This document shows, piece by piece, positions 17,840 through 26,523 of a stretch of DNA of 64,000 nt (position 1 is its first letter; every line of letters starts with the position of its first letter). Origin of the DNA: Actinomarina sp002308095. Lineage in GTDB: Bacteria > Actinomycetota > Acidimicrobiia > Actinomarinales > Actinomarinaceae. The notes under the pieces are model-generated. The model was not told where the DNA came from. It was given only the letters and a program-made list of their open reading frames with translations, and searched no databases. The stretch spans positions 434,001 to 498,000 of the forward strand of contig JBJKUL010000001.1 of NCBI GenBank assembly GCA_045563135.1, in the 5' to 3' direction. The position numbers and the translations under genes were made by a program.

Positions 17840-18898
17840 CTACTTTGATTTAATAGATTCCAGTACAGCATCCCCAACTTCGCTTGTTGAGAGACCCATT
17901 TTTCCTGCAGAAAGTGAATCTAGTTTTTGAGCAGTTTCAATTATTGCATTCTCGATATCTCTGCCATAATCAGTTTCACCTAATTGAGTGAGCATCATTG
18001 ATGCAGCTGCTATACAGGCTAGGGGATTTATAACATTCATTCCCGTATATTTTGGAGCAGACCCACCTATGGGTTCAAACATAGACACTCCGTTTGGGTT
18101 AATATTACCTCCTGCTGCGATTCCCATACCTCCTTGAATCATGGCTCCTAAATCAGTGATGATATCACCAAACATATTGTCTGTAACTATTACGTCAAAC
18201 CATTCTGGATTTTTAACCATCCACATACAAACAGCATCAACATGTCCATAGTCAGTTTCAATCTCTGGATAATCTTTAGCTACATCATAAAATATTCTTT
18301 CCCATAAATCATGTGCATAAGTTAACACATTTGTTTTTGCACAAAGGGTAATCTTTTTTCTATTATTTTTTTTGGCATATTCAAAAGCATATAAAATACA
18401 TCTGTGGATTGCCTTATAAGTGTTAATTGATTCTTGTGTAGCTACTTCACTCTCTGTCCCATAGTGAATATATCCACCAGCTCCCGCATAAAGTCCTTCT
18501 GTATTTTCTCTTACTACTGTAAAGTTAATATCTTCAGGTGCTTTATTAGCTAGGGGAGTCTCTACACCTGGATATAGAACTACAGGACGAAGATTTATAT
18601 ATTGATCAAATTCTTTTCTTAATTTAAGTAGTATCCCTTGCTCAAGTATTCCTGGTTTTACATCTGGATGACCTATAGCACCTAGAAGGATTGAATCACT
18701 ACTTCCAAGTTCATCTATATCTTTTGTTGTAACTAGTTCCTGAGATTTTAAAAATCGTTCACCACCTAAATCATTTTCAGTAAAAGTAAAATTTACATCA
18801 TAAGATGATTGAGTTTGTTCAAGTATTTTTACAGCTTCAGTTACGACCTCTGGTCCTGTCCCATCTCCGGCCAATAGTGAAATGTTATAATTTTTCAT
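17840..18898 (-). CDS. leuB: 3-isopropylmalate dehydrogenase
   Basis: 352 aa, the usual length. It oxidises and decarboxylates 3-isopropylmalate in leucine synthesis. Visible motifs: AGDGTGPEVV near 10, VRENTEGLYAG near 127, DVIVTDNMFGDIITDLGAM near 215 (substrate and metal Asp residues) and FEPIGGSAPKYTG near 265 (NAD loop). GGSAP replaces the more common HGSAP and is shared by a subclass of LeuB. The ATG overlaps the leuA stop by one base. leuC and leuD are not in the window. Confidence 0.95.
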   Translation of the reverse strand: MKNYNISLLAGDGTGPEVVTEAVKILEQTQSSYDVNFTFTENDLGGERFLKSQELVTTKDIDELGSSDSILLGAIGHPDVKPGILEQGILLKLRKEFDQYINLRPVVLYPGVETPLANKAPEDINFTVVRENTEGLYAGAGGYIHYGTESEVATQESINTYKAIHRCILYAFEYAKKNNRKKITLCAKTNVLTYAHDLWERIFYDVAKDYPEIETDYGHVDAVCMWMVKNPEWFDVIVTDNMFGDIITDLGAMIQGGMGIAAGGNINPNGVSMFEPIGGSAPKYTGMNVINPLACIAAASMMLTQLGETDYGRDIENAIIETAQKLDSLSAGKMGLSTSEVGDAVLESIKSK

Positions 18899-20388
18899 TA
18901 TCTATTAAGAGCATTCAGAAAAGATTCTACTGAACCTTGTACAACATCTGTTGATACTGCTCTTCCTTGTTTTAAGTTATGTCCATCATTAATAATTGTT
19001 ACTATTTCTGCTGTTGCATCAGCACCTTTAGTAATGCTTTCAACCCTATAGTCAATAAGAGTTGCATCCGTCTGTAAGATTTTCTTTACTGCTGTGAATG
19101 CTGCATGTATCATTCCATCACCTTCAGCTTCCTCTGTTAATTCTTTTCCTTGAACACTTAGAGTAACACTTGCTGAGGCATACTGATCTTTACTGTTTAC
19201 AGATACAGATAAAAGTTTAACTTCTGATGAAGATGTTTCAACTTGACCTACAATTGCACGAAGTTCATTCTCAACAATTTCACCTTTTCTATCTGCAAGT
19301 TTTTTAAACGTATCAAAACTCGAATTAAATGATTCCTCATCAAGAACAATATTCAATTTGTCTAATGCATCTTTGAACCCTGCTCTTCCGGAGTGTTTTC
19401 CAAGAATAATTTTAGCTTCCTGGCCTACAGAATCTGGTGTCATTATTTCGTAGGTCATACTATTTCTTAAATAGCCATGTTGATGAATACCTGATTCATG
19501 ACTAAATGCATTTTTACCTACAACGGCCTTATTGTACTGAACTGGGTAGCCAGTCAATTTAGAGACCAACCTAGAAGTTTCTAAAATCTCAGTAGTTTCA
19601 GCATTTATATCTACACCGTACTGATCTTGTCTAGTCTTAACTGCCATAATTATTTCTTCTGTAGACGTGTTACCAGCTCTTTCACCGATTCCATTTATAG
19701 CGCCTTCTATTTGCCTAGCGCCTGCTTTTATTGCTGTTAATGAATTAGCTACCGCAAGACCTAGATCATTATGGCAATGAGTTGAAATGACGATATCATC
19801 ATTTTTCCCTTTAACTTCATCGTACACTCCTTTAAGTAGCTCTAAATAATCTGAAGGAGTTGCGTAACCCACAGTATCGGGAACATTGATTGTAGTAGCA
19901 CCCTCCTGAACAGCTACTTTAAGAATTTCTATAAGGAAATCTTTATCTGTTCTTGTCGCATCTTGAGCAGAGAATTCAATATCATCACATAATTTTTTTG
20001 CGTATCTTACTGATTCTTTTGCATCGTGAAGAACCTCTTCTTTAGTTTTTCTTAACATGTGTTCCATGTGGATGTCTGAAGTAGAAGTAAATACATGAAT
20101 TCTTGATTTTCTTGCCACTTTTATTGCTTCCCATGCTCTCTCAATGTCATCTGGAACACATCTTGCTAGTGACGCAATAGTTGAGTTATGTATATTTTTT
20201 GCAATTAAATTTACACCCTCCCAGTCTCCTGGAGATGAAGCTGCGAAGCCGGCTTCTATAACATCTACTTTTAACTTCTCTAATTGTTGTGCTATTAAAA
20301 GTTTTTCAGATGGAGTTAATGCTATTCCAGGGCTTTGCTCTCCATCCCTTAAGGTCGTATCAAAAATGATTAGTTGGTCATCGCTCAT
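18898..20388 (-). CDS. leuA: 2-isopropylmalate synthase (short, type 1)
   Basis: 496 aa. It condenses acetyl-CoA with 2-oxoisovalerate, the committed step of leucine synthesis. FDTTLRDGEQSPG near residue 9 (metal Asp), STHCHNDLGLAVAN near 198 (HxH metal ligands), GIGERAGN near 230 and SGIHQHGYL near 290 are signatures; residues from about 380 form the LeuA dimer/regulatory domain. The length matches the type-1 enzyme rather than the ~600-aa form common in other actinobacteria. The start overlaps ilvC (ATGA). Confidence 0.96.
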   Translation of the reverse strand: MSDDQLIIFDTTLRDGEQSPGIALTPSEKLLIAQQLEKLKVDVIEAGFAASSPGDWEGVNLIAKNIHNSTIASLARCVPDDIERAWEAIKVARKSRIHVFTSTSDIHMEHMLRKTKEEVLHDAKESVRYAKKLCDDIEFSAQDATRTDKDFLIEILKVAVQEGATTINVPDTVGYATPSDYLELLKGVYDEVKGKNDDIVISTHCHNDLGLAVANSLTAIKAGARQIEGAINGIGERAGNTSTEEIIMAVKTRQDQYGVDINAETTEILETSRLVSKLTGYPVQYNKAVVGKNAFSHESGIHQHGYLRNSMTYEIMTPDSVGQEAKIILGKHSGRAGFKDALDKLNIVLDEESFNSSFDTFKKLADRKGEIVENELRAIVGQVETSSSEVKLLSVSVNSKDQYASASVTLSVQGKELTEEAEGDGMIHAAFTAVKKILQTDATLIDYRVESITKGADATAEIVTIINDGHNLKQGRAVSTDVVQGSVESFLNALNR

Positions 20389-21401
20389 TTGTCTTTTTTG
20401 ATATCCTTTGCACTCAGGAAGGGCATCATTGATCGAAGCTCTTTGCCTACTTCTTCAATTTGATGCTTTGAGGCTTCCTCTCTTTTTTGATTCAAAAATG
20501 GTGAACCCTCTCTCGACTGTGCCATAAATTCTTTAGCAAACGATCCAGATTGAATTTCTTCTAATACTTTCTTCATTTCTTTCTTTGTGTCTTCATTTAC
20601 AATTCTTGGACCCCTTGAAAAGTCTCCATATTCGGCGGTGTCAGAAATAGAGTGTCTCATCCATTCAAAACCACCCTCATACATAAGGTCAACAATTAAT
20701 TTAACTTCATGTAGTGTTTCGAAATAGGCACTTTCAGGTTGATATCCTGCTTCAACGAGAGTTTCAAAGCCATTCTTGATCAACTCAGTTAAACCCCCAC
20801 AAAGAACAACCTGTTCTCCAAATAAATCAGTTTCAGTCTCTTCTTTAAATGTAGTGTTTAATACTCCGGCTCTACCTCCACCAATAGCAGATGCGTATGA
20901 AAGTGCTAGTTCGTGTGTGTTTCCATTTGTATCACTCTCAACAGCAACTAAGCACGGCATACCAGAGCCCTCTTCGTAGGTTCTTCTTAGTAAGTGACCC
21001 GGCCCTTTTGGAGCAACCATTGCAATAGAGATATCTTCCCTAGGTTTAATTTCATTAAAATGAATATTGAAACCGTGTGCAAATAATAAAGTAGAATTTT
21101 CAGTCATTAATGGAGCAATAGTTTCGTTATACACATCAGCCATCAATTGGTCGGGGAGCAAGAGCATTACAACTTCAGAATTTGATACAGCATCTTCTAC
21201 GGAAGCAACCTTGAGACCCATTTCTTTTGCTCGAGAAAAAGTTTCAGATGTTTCCCTCAAACCAACAGTTACGTCAACTCCTGATTCATGGAGATTAAGT
21301 GCGTGAGCATGACCCTGACTCCCAAAACCAATAACAGCTACTTTTTTTTCTTTTATCAAGTCTCCATTAATTTGGTCATCATAAATAATTTTTGTTTCCA
21401 T
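20385..21401 (-). CDS. ilvC: Ketol-acid reductoisomerase (class I)
   Basis: 338 aa, class I length. It isomerises and reduces acetolactate/acetohydroxybutyrate with NAD(P)H. AVIGFGSQGHAHALNL near 23 is the Rossmann loop, MVAPKGPGHLLR near 130 and the acidic ESDTNG...E cluster near 160-200 bind metal, with a C-terminal knotted domain. The ATG has a very strong Shine-Dalgarno (AAAGGAGAG, 5-6 nt upstream) in the 14-bp gap after ilvN, stronger than its neighbours, suggesting higher expression. Confidence 0.97.
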   Translation of the reverse strand: METKIIYDDQINGDLIKEKKVAVIGFGSQGHAHALNLHESGVDVTVGLRETSETFSRAKEMGLKVASVEDAVSNSEVVMLLLPDQLMADVYNETIAPLMTENSTLLFAHGFNIHFNEIKPREDISIAMVAPKGPGHLLRRTYEEGSGMPCLVAVESDTNGNTHELALSYASAIGGGRAGVLNTTFKEETETDLFGEQVVLCGGLTELIKNGFETLVEAGYQPESAYFETLHEVKLIVDLMYEGGFEWMRHSISDTAEYGDFSRGPRIVNEDTKKEMKKVLEEIQSGSFAKEFMAQSREGSPFLNQKREEASKHQIEEVGKELRSMMPFLSAKDIKKDK

Positions 21402-21415
21402 TTATTCTCTCCTTT

Positions 21416-21889
21416 TTACAAATTAGATTGGATAGCTATTCTGCCACCACGTATCATTTCTATAATTCCATAAGGCTTTAAGAGGTTTTCAAATTTTTTT
21501 AACTCTTTAGATGTCCCAGTCAGTTCGAAAACTGCATAGTCTTGTCCAACATCAACAGATTTTGCTCCAGATAAATTTGCTTTTTCAATAACAGATGTTT
21601 GAGAATCTTTGTTGATTGAAACTTTCATCAATAAAACTTCTGATTCAATAGTATTGTCGGGATCGAGTTCAACTATTTTTATTACATTTATAAGTTTATT
21701 TAATTGTTTTTTAACTTGTTCTACAGATTCAAGTTCAGTAACTATTGTCATTTTAGATCTACCTTCAATGTTTGTAGGTCCAACAGAAAGTGAATTAATA
21801 TTGAAGCCTCTTCTTGATATCGTAGATGATATTCTAGCCAATACACCAGGCTTGTCTTCAACCAGCACACTAAGGATTCTTTCACTCAT
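21416..21889 (-). CDS. ilvN: Acetolactate synthase small (regulatory) subunit
   Basis: 157 aa. N-terminal ACT domain SVLVEDKPGVLARISST (residues 7-23), followed by RGFNINSLSVGPT, the valine-binding feedback region of IlvN/IlvH; the C-terminal ALS_ss_C domain follows. It stimulates IlvB and gives it valine sensitivity. The start overlaps the ilvB stop by 4 bp (ATGA). Confidence 0.96.
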   Translation of the reverse strand: MSERILSVLVEDKPGVLARISSTISRRGFNINSLSVGPTNIEGRSKMTIVTELESVEQVKKQLNKLINVIKIVELDPDNTIESEVLLMKVSINKDSQTSVIEKANLSGAKSVDVGQDYAVFELTGTSKELKKFENLLKPYGIIEMIRGGRIAIQSNL

Positions 21890-23598
21890 AGTTCTTTTAA
21901 ATCCTCTTCATTTAAAATAATTACGTCATTACTACCACCGGCAGGCACCATAGGAAATACCATATCGTCTGGATCAACAACACAGTCTACAAGCACTGGT
22001 TTATCATTTATTTCTAACATTTTCTCAAATACATCTTTAACTTCAGATTTTTGTTCCATTCTTAGACCCACTGCACCCATTGCTTCAGCAAGCTTTACGT
22101 AATCTGGTGTGTGATGTGTTAGTTCTGAAGCAGAAAATCTATTATTGTAAAATATTTTTTGCCACTGTCTTACCATTCCGTGATTACCATTATTAAATAC
22201 GACTATCTTAAGAGGAATATTTTCAGTTGAGGCAGTTATAAGTTCCTGGCAAGTCATTTGGAAACAGCCGTCACCATCGAGCGCAAGAACTTGTTTATCT
22301 GGAAATGCAGCTTTTGCACCAATTGCAGCGGGTAAAGAGTAACCCATTGTTCCTAATCCTCCTGAATTCAACCAAGTGTTAGGCTTTGTAAATTTCCAGT
22401 GAAGTGATATCCACATCTGATGTTGCCCAACTCCGGATACAACAATTGAATCCTCCTCGGACATTTTTTGGAGTTCTTCAAGAACGTAGGGGACCTTAAG
22501 AGGACCTTTATCTTCCTGTTTATAATTCAACGGGTAGTTTTCTTTCATGTTGTTAATCTCTTGAATCCAATCAGAAGTTTGCAATTCAACATCTCCAAGT
22601 TTTTCGATAATACCTTTAATTACACTCTTAGCATCTCCAACTATTGGTACTTCAGCTTCTCTTACTTTTCCAATTTCGGCCGGATCTATATCTGCATGGA
22701 TGACTTTTGCATTCTGCGCAAAAAATTTAGGATTTGCTGTAACACGATCGTCAAAACGAACTCCAATCGCAATAAGTAAATCTGAATTTTGAATAGAAGT
22801 TGTAGCAGTATAGTTTCCGTGCATTCCTGGCATCCCTAAACACAGTTCATCTCCATCTGGAAATGCTCCTCTACCCATAAGAGTTGTTACTACTGGTATA
22901 TTGTATTTTTTGGCAAGATCATATAATTCTACGTTTGCCTTTGAGTGGATAATTCCTCCTCCAACATAAAGAAGGGGTTTTTTTGAATCTGTTATAAGAT
23001 TTACAGCCTGTTGAATCATTTTAGGATTTGCTTCAAGAGTAGGTTTGTAACCTGGTAAATCTAACAATTTAGGCTCTATCCATTTAGCTTTTTCATTAAG
23101 AATATCTTTTGGAATATCTACAAGCACAGGACCTGGTCTTCCAGTTGTTGCTATATGCTTTGCTTCAAGTAATACTTGAGGAATTTCGCTTGCTTTGGTA
23201 ATCAAGTAATTATGTTTAGTTGCTGCCATGGTTAAACCAACTGTGTATGCTTCTTGGAATGCGTCATTACCAATAGCCTCACTTGCTACTTGTCCAGTAA
23301 TTGCTAAAAGTGGAGTGGAGTCCATTAACGCGTTGTTTAAAGATGTTATTAAATTCGTTGCCCCAGGACCGGAGGTTGCTATAACTACACCCAATTCACC
23401 TGTTGCTTGAGCATATCCCTCTGCCATATGTCCTGAACCCTGTTCGTGCCTTGCTAAAATATGTCTTATAGGGCTGTCATATAGCGGGTCATAAGCTGGT
23501 AATATCGCACCACCTGGAACACCGAAGATTGTAGAGACTTTAAGATGCTCTAGTCCTCTTATGACCAACTCTGCGCCTGTTAACATTTTATCTTCCAT
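21886..23598 (-). CDS. ilvB: Acetolactate synthase large (catalytic) subunit
   Basis: 570 aa ThDP enzyme making acetolactate from pyruvate (valine/leucine) or acetohydroxybutyrate (isoleucine). Seen: GVPGGAILPAYD near 25, ATSGPGATN near 80, and the ThDP Mg site beginning GDGCFQM with NNGNHGMVRQWQ after it (about 430-475). I chose ATG 23598, preceded by AAGGA at 4-nt spacing. A longer frame from 23646 would be coded through the attenuator hairpin and its poly-A/G/T tract. First gene of the 16-gene minus-strand run. Confidence 0.96.
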   Translation of the reverse strand: MEDKMLTGAELVIRGLEHLKVSTIFGVPGGAILPAYDPLYDSPIRHILARHEQGSGHMAEGYAQATGELGVVIATSGPGATNLITSLNNALMDSTPLLAITGQVASEAIGNDAFQEAYTVGLTMAATKHNYLITKASEIPQVLLEAKHIATTGRPGPVLVDIPKDILNEKAKWIEPKLLDLPGYKPTLEANPKMIQQAVNLITDSKKPLLYVGGGIIHSKANVELYDLAKKYNIPVVTTLMGRGAFPDGDELCLGMPGMHGNYTATTSIQNSDLLIAIGVRFDDRVTANPKFFAQNAKVIHADIDPAEIGKVREAEVPIVGDAKSVIKGIIEKLGDVELQTSDWIQEINNMKENYPLNYKQEDKGPLKVPYVLEELQKMSEEDSIVVSGVGQHQMWISLHWKFTKPNTWLNSGGLGTMGYSLPAAIGAKAAFPDKQVLALDGDGCFQMTCQELITASTENIPLKIVVFNNGNHGMVRQWQKIFYNNRFSASELTHHTPDYVKLAEAMGAVGLRMEQKSEVKDVFEKMLEINDKPVLVDCVVDPDDMVFPMVPAGGSNDVIILNEEDLKEL

Positions 23599-23607
23599 AG
23601 TATCCTT

Positions 23608-23636
23608 AAAAAAAAACCCCCCTTTTTTTTGGGAGG
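23608..23636 (-). terminator. Intrinsic terminator (attenuator) in the ilvB leader
   Basis: On the minus strand CCTCCC (23636-23631), an A8 loop and GGGGGG (23622-23617) form a 6-bp stem with one T-G pair, followed directly by nine T residues (23616-23608): a textbook Rho-independent terminator 10 nt before the ilvB ATG. Its first stem base is shared with the upstream hairpin. Confidence 0.8.
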
Positions 23637-23660
23637 CGCTCAACACAAAATAGTGAGCGC
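23636..23660 (-). promoter_or_regulatory. Hairpin abutting the ilvB attenuator
   Basis: GCGCTCA (23660-23654) pairs perfectly with TGAGCGC (23642-23636) across an 11-nt loop. The 5' arm starts in the leader-peptide stop codon, so a ribosome finishing the leader would mask it. It shares one base with the terminator stem. Whether it acts as pause hairpin or antiterminator cannot be told by eye. Confidence 0.65.
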
Positions 23661-23710
23661 TACATAAGCACTAGCACTAATAATGTAATTGAGATAGATA
23701 GTTTTTTCAT
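23660..23710 (-). CDS. ilvB leader peptide, rich in Leu/Ile/Val
   Basis: 16-codon ORF reading MKKLSISITLLVLVLM, with 9 of 16 residues Leu, Ile or Val, ending in TAG 61 nt before the ilvB ATG. It is followed immediately by a hairpin and an intrinsic terminator, the layout of branched-chain amino acid attenuators. Ribosome stalling on scarce Leu/Ile/Val-tRNA would change folding of the RNA downstream. The -10 element ends only 8 nt upstream of the ATG, so the leader is likely translated from a leaderless or near-leaderless RNA. Confidence 0.8.
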   Translation of the reverse strand: MKKLSISITLLVLVLM

Positions 23711-23716
23711 TAAACA

Positions 23717-23728
23717 TAACTATAGTTA
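23717..23728. promoter_or_regulatory. Symmetric two-way promoter core, ilvB leader / queG
   Basis: TAACTATAGTTA is a perfect 12-bp palindrome holding TATAGT on both strands (plus 23721-23726, minus 23724-23719). Expected start points are near 23733 (plus) and 23712 (minus), each within about 10 nt of a start codon. The -35 elements are not obvious. Confidence 0.6.
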
Positions 23729-23740
23729 ATGCTGATAAAA

Positions 23741-24826
23741 ATGAAAGAAAAAAACCTATTTAATTATCTAAAAATTCACAAAGTAGAGGTACCTGAAAAT
23801 ATAAATATATCTATTGTTTCGCTCCCTTCTCTGATAAGTAAAACTACAGAAATTAAAAAATCTAAGAATGAGAACAAACACGCCAATATGAAATTTACTT
23901 TTTCAGATCCAGAATATTCAGGATTAGGAGACAAATTTGAATGGGCTAAGAGCTGCATCGTAATTTCTTACAACTACATACCTAAATCAGTTAATAATCA
24001 CTCTTTTGCACCAGGAGAGGGTGCAATTGCGCTTTTTGCAGCTGAAGATCACTATAAACCACTTAAAAGATTCATGAATAATCTTATTGAGCTATTTGAT
24101 AACAAGCACATTCAAACCCATGAATTTATTGACAGTCCTCAACATTATGATCGAATATTTTTTAATACTTCAGGTTTAGGATGGCAAGGTAAAAGTACAA
24201 TGATGCTTTCACCTGGAATAGGTCCATGGCAATTAATCGGAAACTTATATGTTTCGGAAAGCTTTGACTCAAGTGACCAAAAAAAGTTCTCTTGTGGATC
24301 ATGTAATTTATGCCAAATCTCTTGCCCTACAGGAGCTCTTGATGAAGAATATACTCTTGATTCAAATAAGTGTATTTCATATTGGTTACAATCTCCTGAA
24401 ATAATACCTCATGATATGAGGTCATATATTGGAAATAGATTTTATGGTTGTGATGAATGTCTAACTTCATGCCCACCAGGACAAACCAAGGACTTTAATA
24501 TTGATTTAACTAGTAAGGTAGATTTAAAAAGAATAATAAAGATGTCGAATGATGAATTGATAAATTCATACTCATGGTTCTATATTCCTAAAAGAAATGG
24601 TGATTATCTAAAAAGGAACGCTTTAATTGCACTCGCAAACAATCCAGATAGGTCAGCTGTGGATTTTATATTTACACTTTTAAAGTCTGAATCCGAGATT
24701 ATACGTTTTTATTCAATATGGGCAATATGGAAGCTTCAAAGGCTTGGTGATTTACCGCAACACTATGATGTAAGTTTTGAAAAAAGTGAATTGGTTAAAG
24801 ATGAATATCTAAGACTTATGAAATGA
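23741..24826 (+). CDS. queG: Epoxyqueuosine reductase
   Basis: 361 aa iron-sulfur, cobalamin-dependent enzyme that reduces epoxyqueuosine to queuosine in tRNA, the last step of Q synthesis. A central DUF1730 region is followed by two [4Fe-4S] sets: CGSCNLCQISCPTGA near 190 and CDECLTSCPP near 240, then a HEAT-like C-terminus (ALIALANNPD...). ATG 23741 fits the promoter just upstream; ATG 23729 is in frame but close to or upstream of the predicted transcript start. No other queuosine gene is in the window. Confidence 0.92.
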   Translation: MKEKNLFNYLKIHKVEVPENINISIVSLPSLISKTTEIKKSKNENKHANMKFTFSDPEYSGLGDKFEWAKSCIVISYNYIPKSVNNHSFAPGEGAIALFAAEDHYKPLKRFMNNLIELFDNKHIQTHEFIDSPQHYDRIFFNTSGLGWQGKSTMMLSPGIGPWQLIGNLYVSESFDSSDQKKFSCGSCNLCQISCPTGALDEEYTLDSNKCISYWLQSPEIIPHDMRSYIGNRFYGCDECLTSCPPGQTKDFNIDLTSKVDLKRIIKMSNDELINSYSWFYIPKRNGDYLKRNALIALANNPDRSAVDFIFTLLKSESEIIRFYSIWAIWKLQRLGDLPQHYDVSFEKSELVKDEYLRLMK

Positions 24827-24857
24827 TTTAATACAACAAATAATCTATTCTTAATCT

Positions 24858-26519
24858 ATGGTTAAATATTCTGATGATGTAACTCAAGGCCCTGGTAGAT
24901 CTGCTGCTAGAGCTATGTTAAGAGCTGTAGGGCTCAAAGATGAAGACTTTAACAAGTTTCAAGTCGGAATTGTTTCTGCTGGAAATGAAGTAACTCCATG
25001 TAATGTAACTGGACCTGAACTCTCCTTAAAAGCAAAGAGTGGTGTAAATGGTCCAGAATCTGCTGGGTTAATATTCTCCACTATTGCTGTATCTGACGGC
25101 ATTTCAATGGGTCACGAAGGAATGAGGGCATCTTTAGTCTCTCGTGAAGTTATCGCAGACTCAGTTGAGCTAGTTATGCATGCAGAGAGGTTTGATGGAA
25201 TGGTAACTATTGCAGGTTGTGACAAGTCCCTTCCAGGAATGCTCATGGCTGCAGCAAGAATAAACAGACCTTCAATCTTTTTATATGGCGGCAGTAGTCT
25301 TCCCGGAACATATAAAGGCAAGGATATTTCTATAGTCGACGTCTTTGAAGGTATTGGAGCTATGGAAAAAGGTTTAATTTCTGAAGAAGAATTGTATGAA
25401 ATAGAGTGCGCAGCATGCCCAGGGCAAGGTTCATGTGCAGGCATGTTTACAGCTAACACTATGGCATCTGTAGGGGAAGCGATAGGAATGAGTTTGCCAG
25501 GAACAGCAGCTTTACCAGCAGAAGACTCAAAGTTAAGAGTTGAAGCTGAAAGAACAGGAAAGCAATTAAATTATCTGCTTAAAAATGACATTAAGCCAAG
25601 AGACATAATGACTCTGCAGGCATTTAAAAATGCAGTAACAACTGTTTTAGCTTTAGGGGGAAGTACTAATGCGGTTCTACATTTAATGGCTATTGCCTAT
25701 GAGGCTCAAGTTGATTTAACTTTAGATACTTTTGATCAACTAGGTAAAACAGTTCCACATATTGCAGATATGAAACCTTTTGGAAAATACCATATGGTTG
25801 ATTTGAACAATATTGGTGGAGTTCCTGTCGTTTCAAAGATACTCCTAGAAAATAATTTAATTGATGGAAATTGTCTAACAGTCACAGGTAAAACAGTTGG
25901 CGAAAACCTAGAAAATATTGAAGTACCATCAAATCAAAATGTAGTTTCTTTTCCTGATAACCCAATTTCAAAAGAAGGAGGTATAGCTATATTAAATGGA
26001 TCTTTATCTCCAAAAGGCTCTGTAGTCAAAGTAGCGGGAATTGAAATAGACACCTTTAAAGGACCAGCAAATGTGTTTGAAAGCGAACAAGATGCACTAG
26101 AAGCGTTATTTGATAATCAGATTCAAAAAGGTCAAGTAGTTGTAATTCGTAATGAAGGACCCAAAGGAGGTCCAGGTATGAGAGAAATGTTACAGATAAC
26201 TGCTGCAATAAAAGGAGCAGGTTTAGGGAAAGATGTTTTATTAATTACAGATGGTAGATTTTCTGGTGGGACTACAGGCTTATGTATAGGACATGTGGCC
26301 CCCGAAAGTGTAGATGGTGGACCAATTTCACTTTGTCACGATGGAGATGAAATAGAGTTGAATCTTTCGAAGAGAGAATTAAATCTTAATATAGACGAAG
26401 AAGAAAAAAAATTAAGGAAAAAGAATTATAAACTCCCAAAACCAAGGTATGCATCCGGCGTTCTTAGTAAATATTCAAAGCTAGTGCAGGGAGCTGATAA
26501 AGGGGCCGTGACAGGATAA
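24858..26519 (+). CDS. ilvD: Dihydroxy-acid dehydratase
   Basis: 553 aa. It dehydrates 2,3-dihydroxy acids in valine/isoleucine synthesis using an Fe-S cluster. Cluster cysteines appear in TPCNVTGPE near 52, AGCDKSLPGM near 118 and CPGQGSCAGMFTANTM near 187; GRFSGGTTGLCIGHVAPE near 470 is the C-terminal signature. It is separate from the ilvBNC-leuAB run and transcribed the other way, so it is not under the ilvB attenuator. It is 31 bp after queG. Confidence 0.97.
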   Translation: MVKYSDDVTQGPGRSAARAMLRAVGLKDEDFNKFQVGIVSAGNEVTPCNVTGPELSLKAKSGVNGPESAGLIFSTIAVSDGISMGHEGMRASLVSREVIADSVELVMHAERFDGMVTIAGCDKSLPGMLMAAARINRPSIFLYGGSSLPGTYKGKDISIVDVFEGIGAMEKGLISEEELYEIECAACPGQGSCAGMFTANTMASVGEAIGMSLPGTAALPAEDSKLRVEAERTGKQLNYLLKNDIKPRDIMTLQAFKNAVTTVLALGGSTNAVLHLMAIAYEAQVDLTLDTFDQLGKTVPHIADMKPFGKYHMVDLNNIGGVPVVSKILLENNLIDGNCLTVTGKTVGENLENIEVPSNQNVVSFPDNPISKEGGIAILNGSLSPKGSVVKVAGIEIDTFKGPANVFESEQDALEALFDNQIQKGQVVVIRNEGPKGGPGMREMLQITAAIKGAGLGKDVLLITDGRFSGGTTGLCIGHVAPESVDGGPISLCHDGDEIELNLSKRELNLNIDEEEKKLRKKNYKLPKPRYASGVLSKYSKLVQGADKGAVTG

Positions 26520-26523
26520 TTGA

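Noticed and set aside
23599..23646. N-terminal extension of IlvB from 23646
   Set aside because: Coded by the attenuator hairpin and homopolymer tracts; ATG 23598 has a proper ribosome site.
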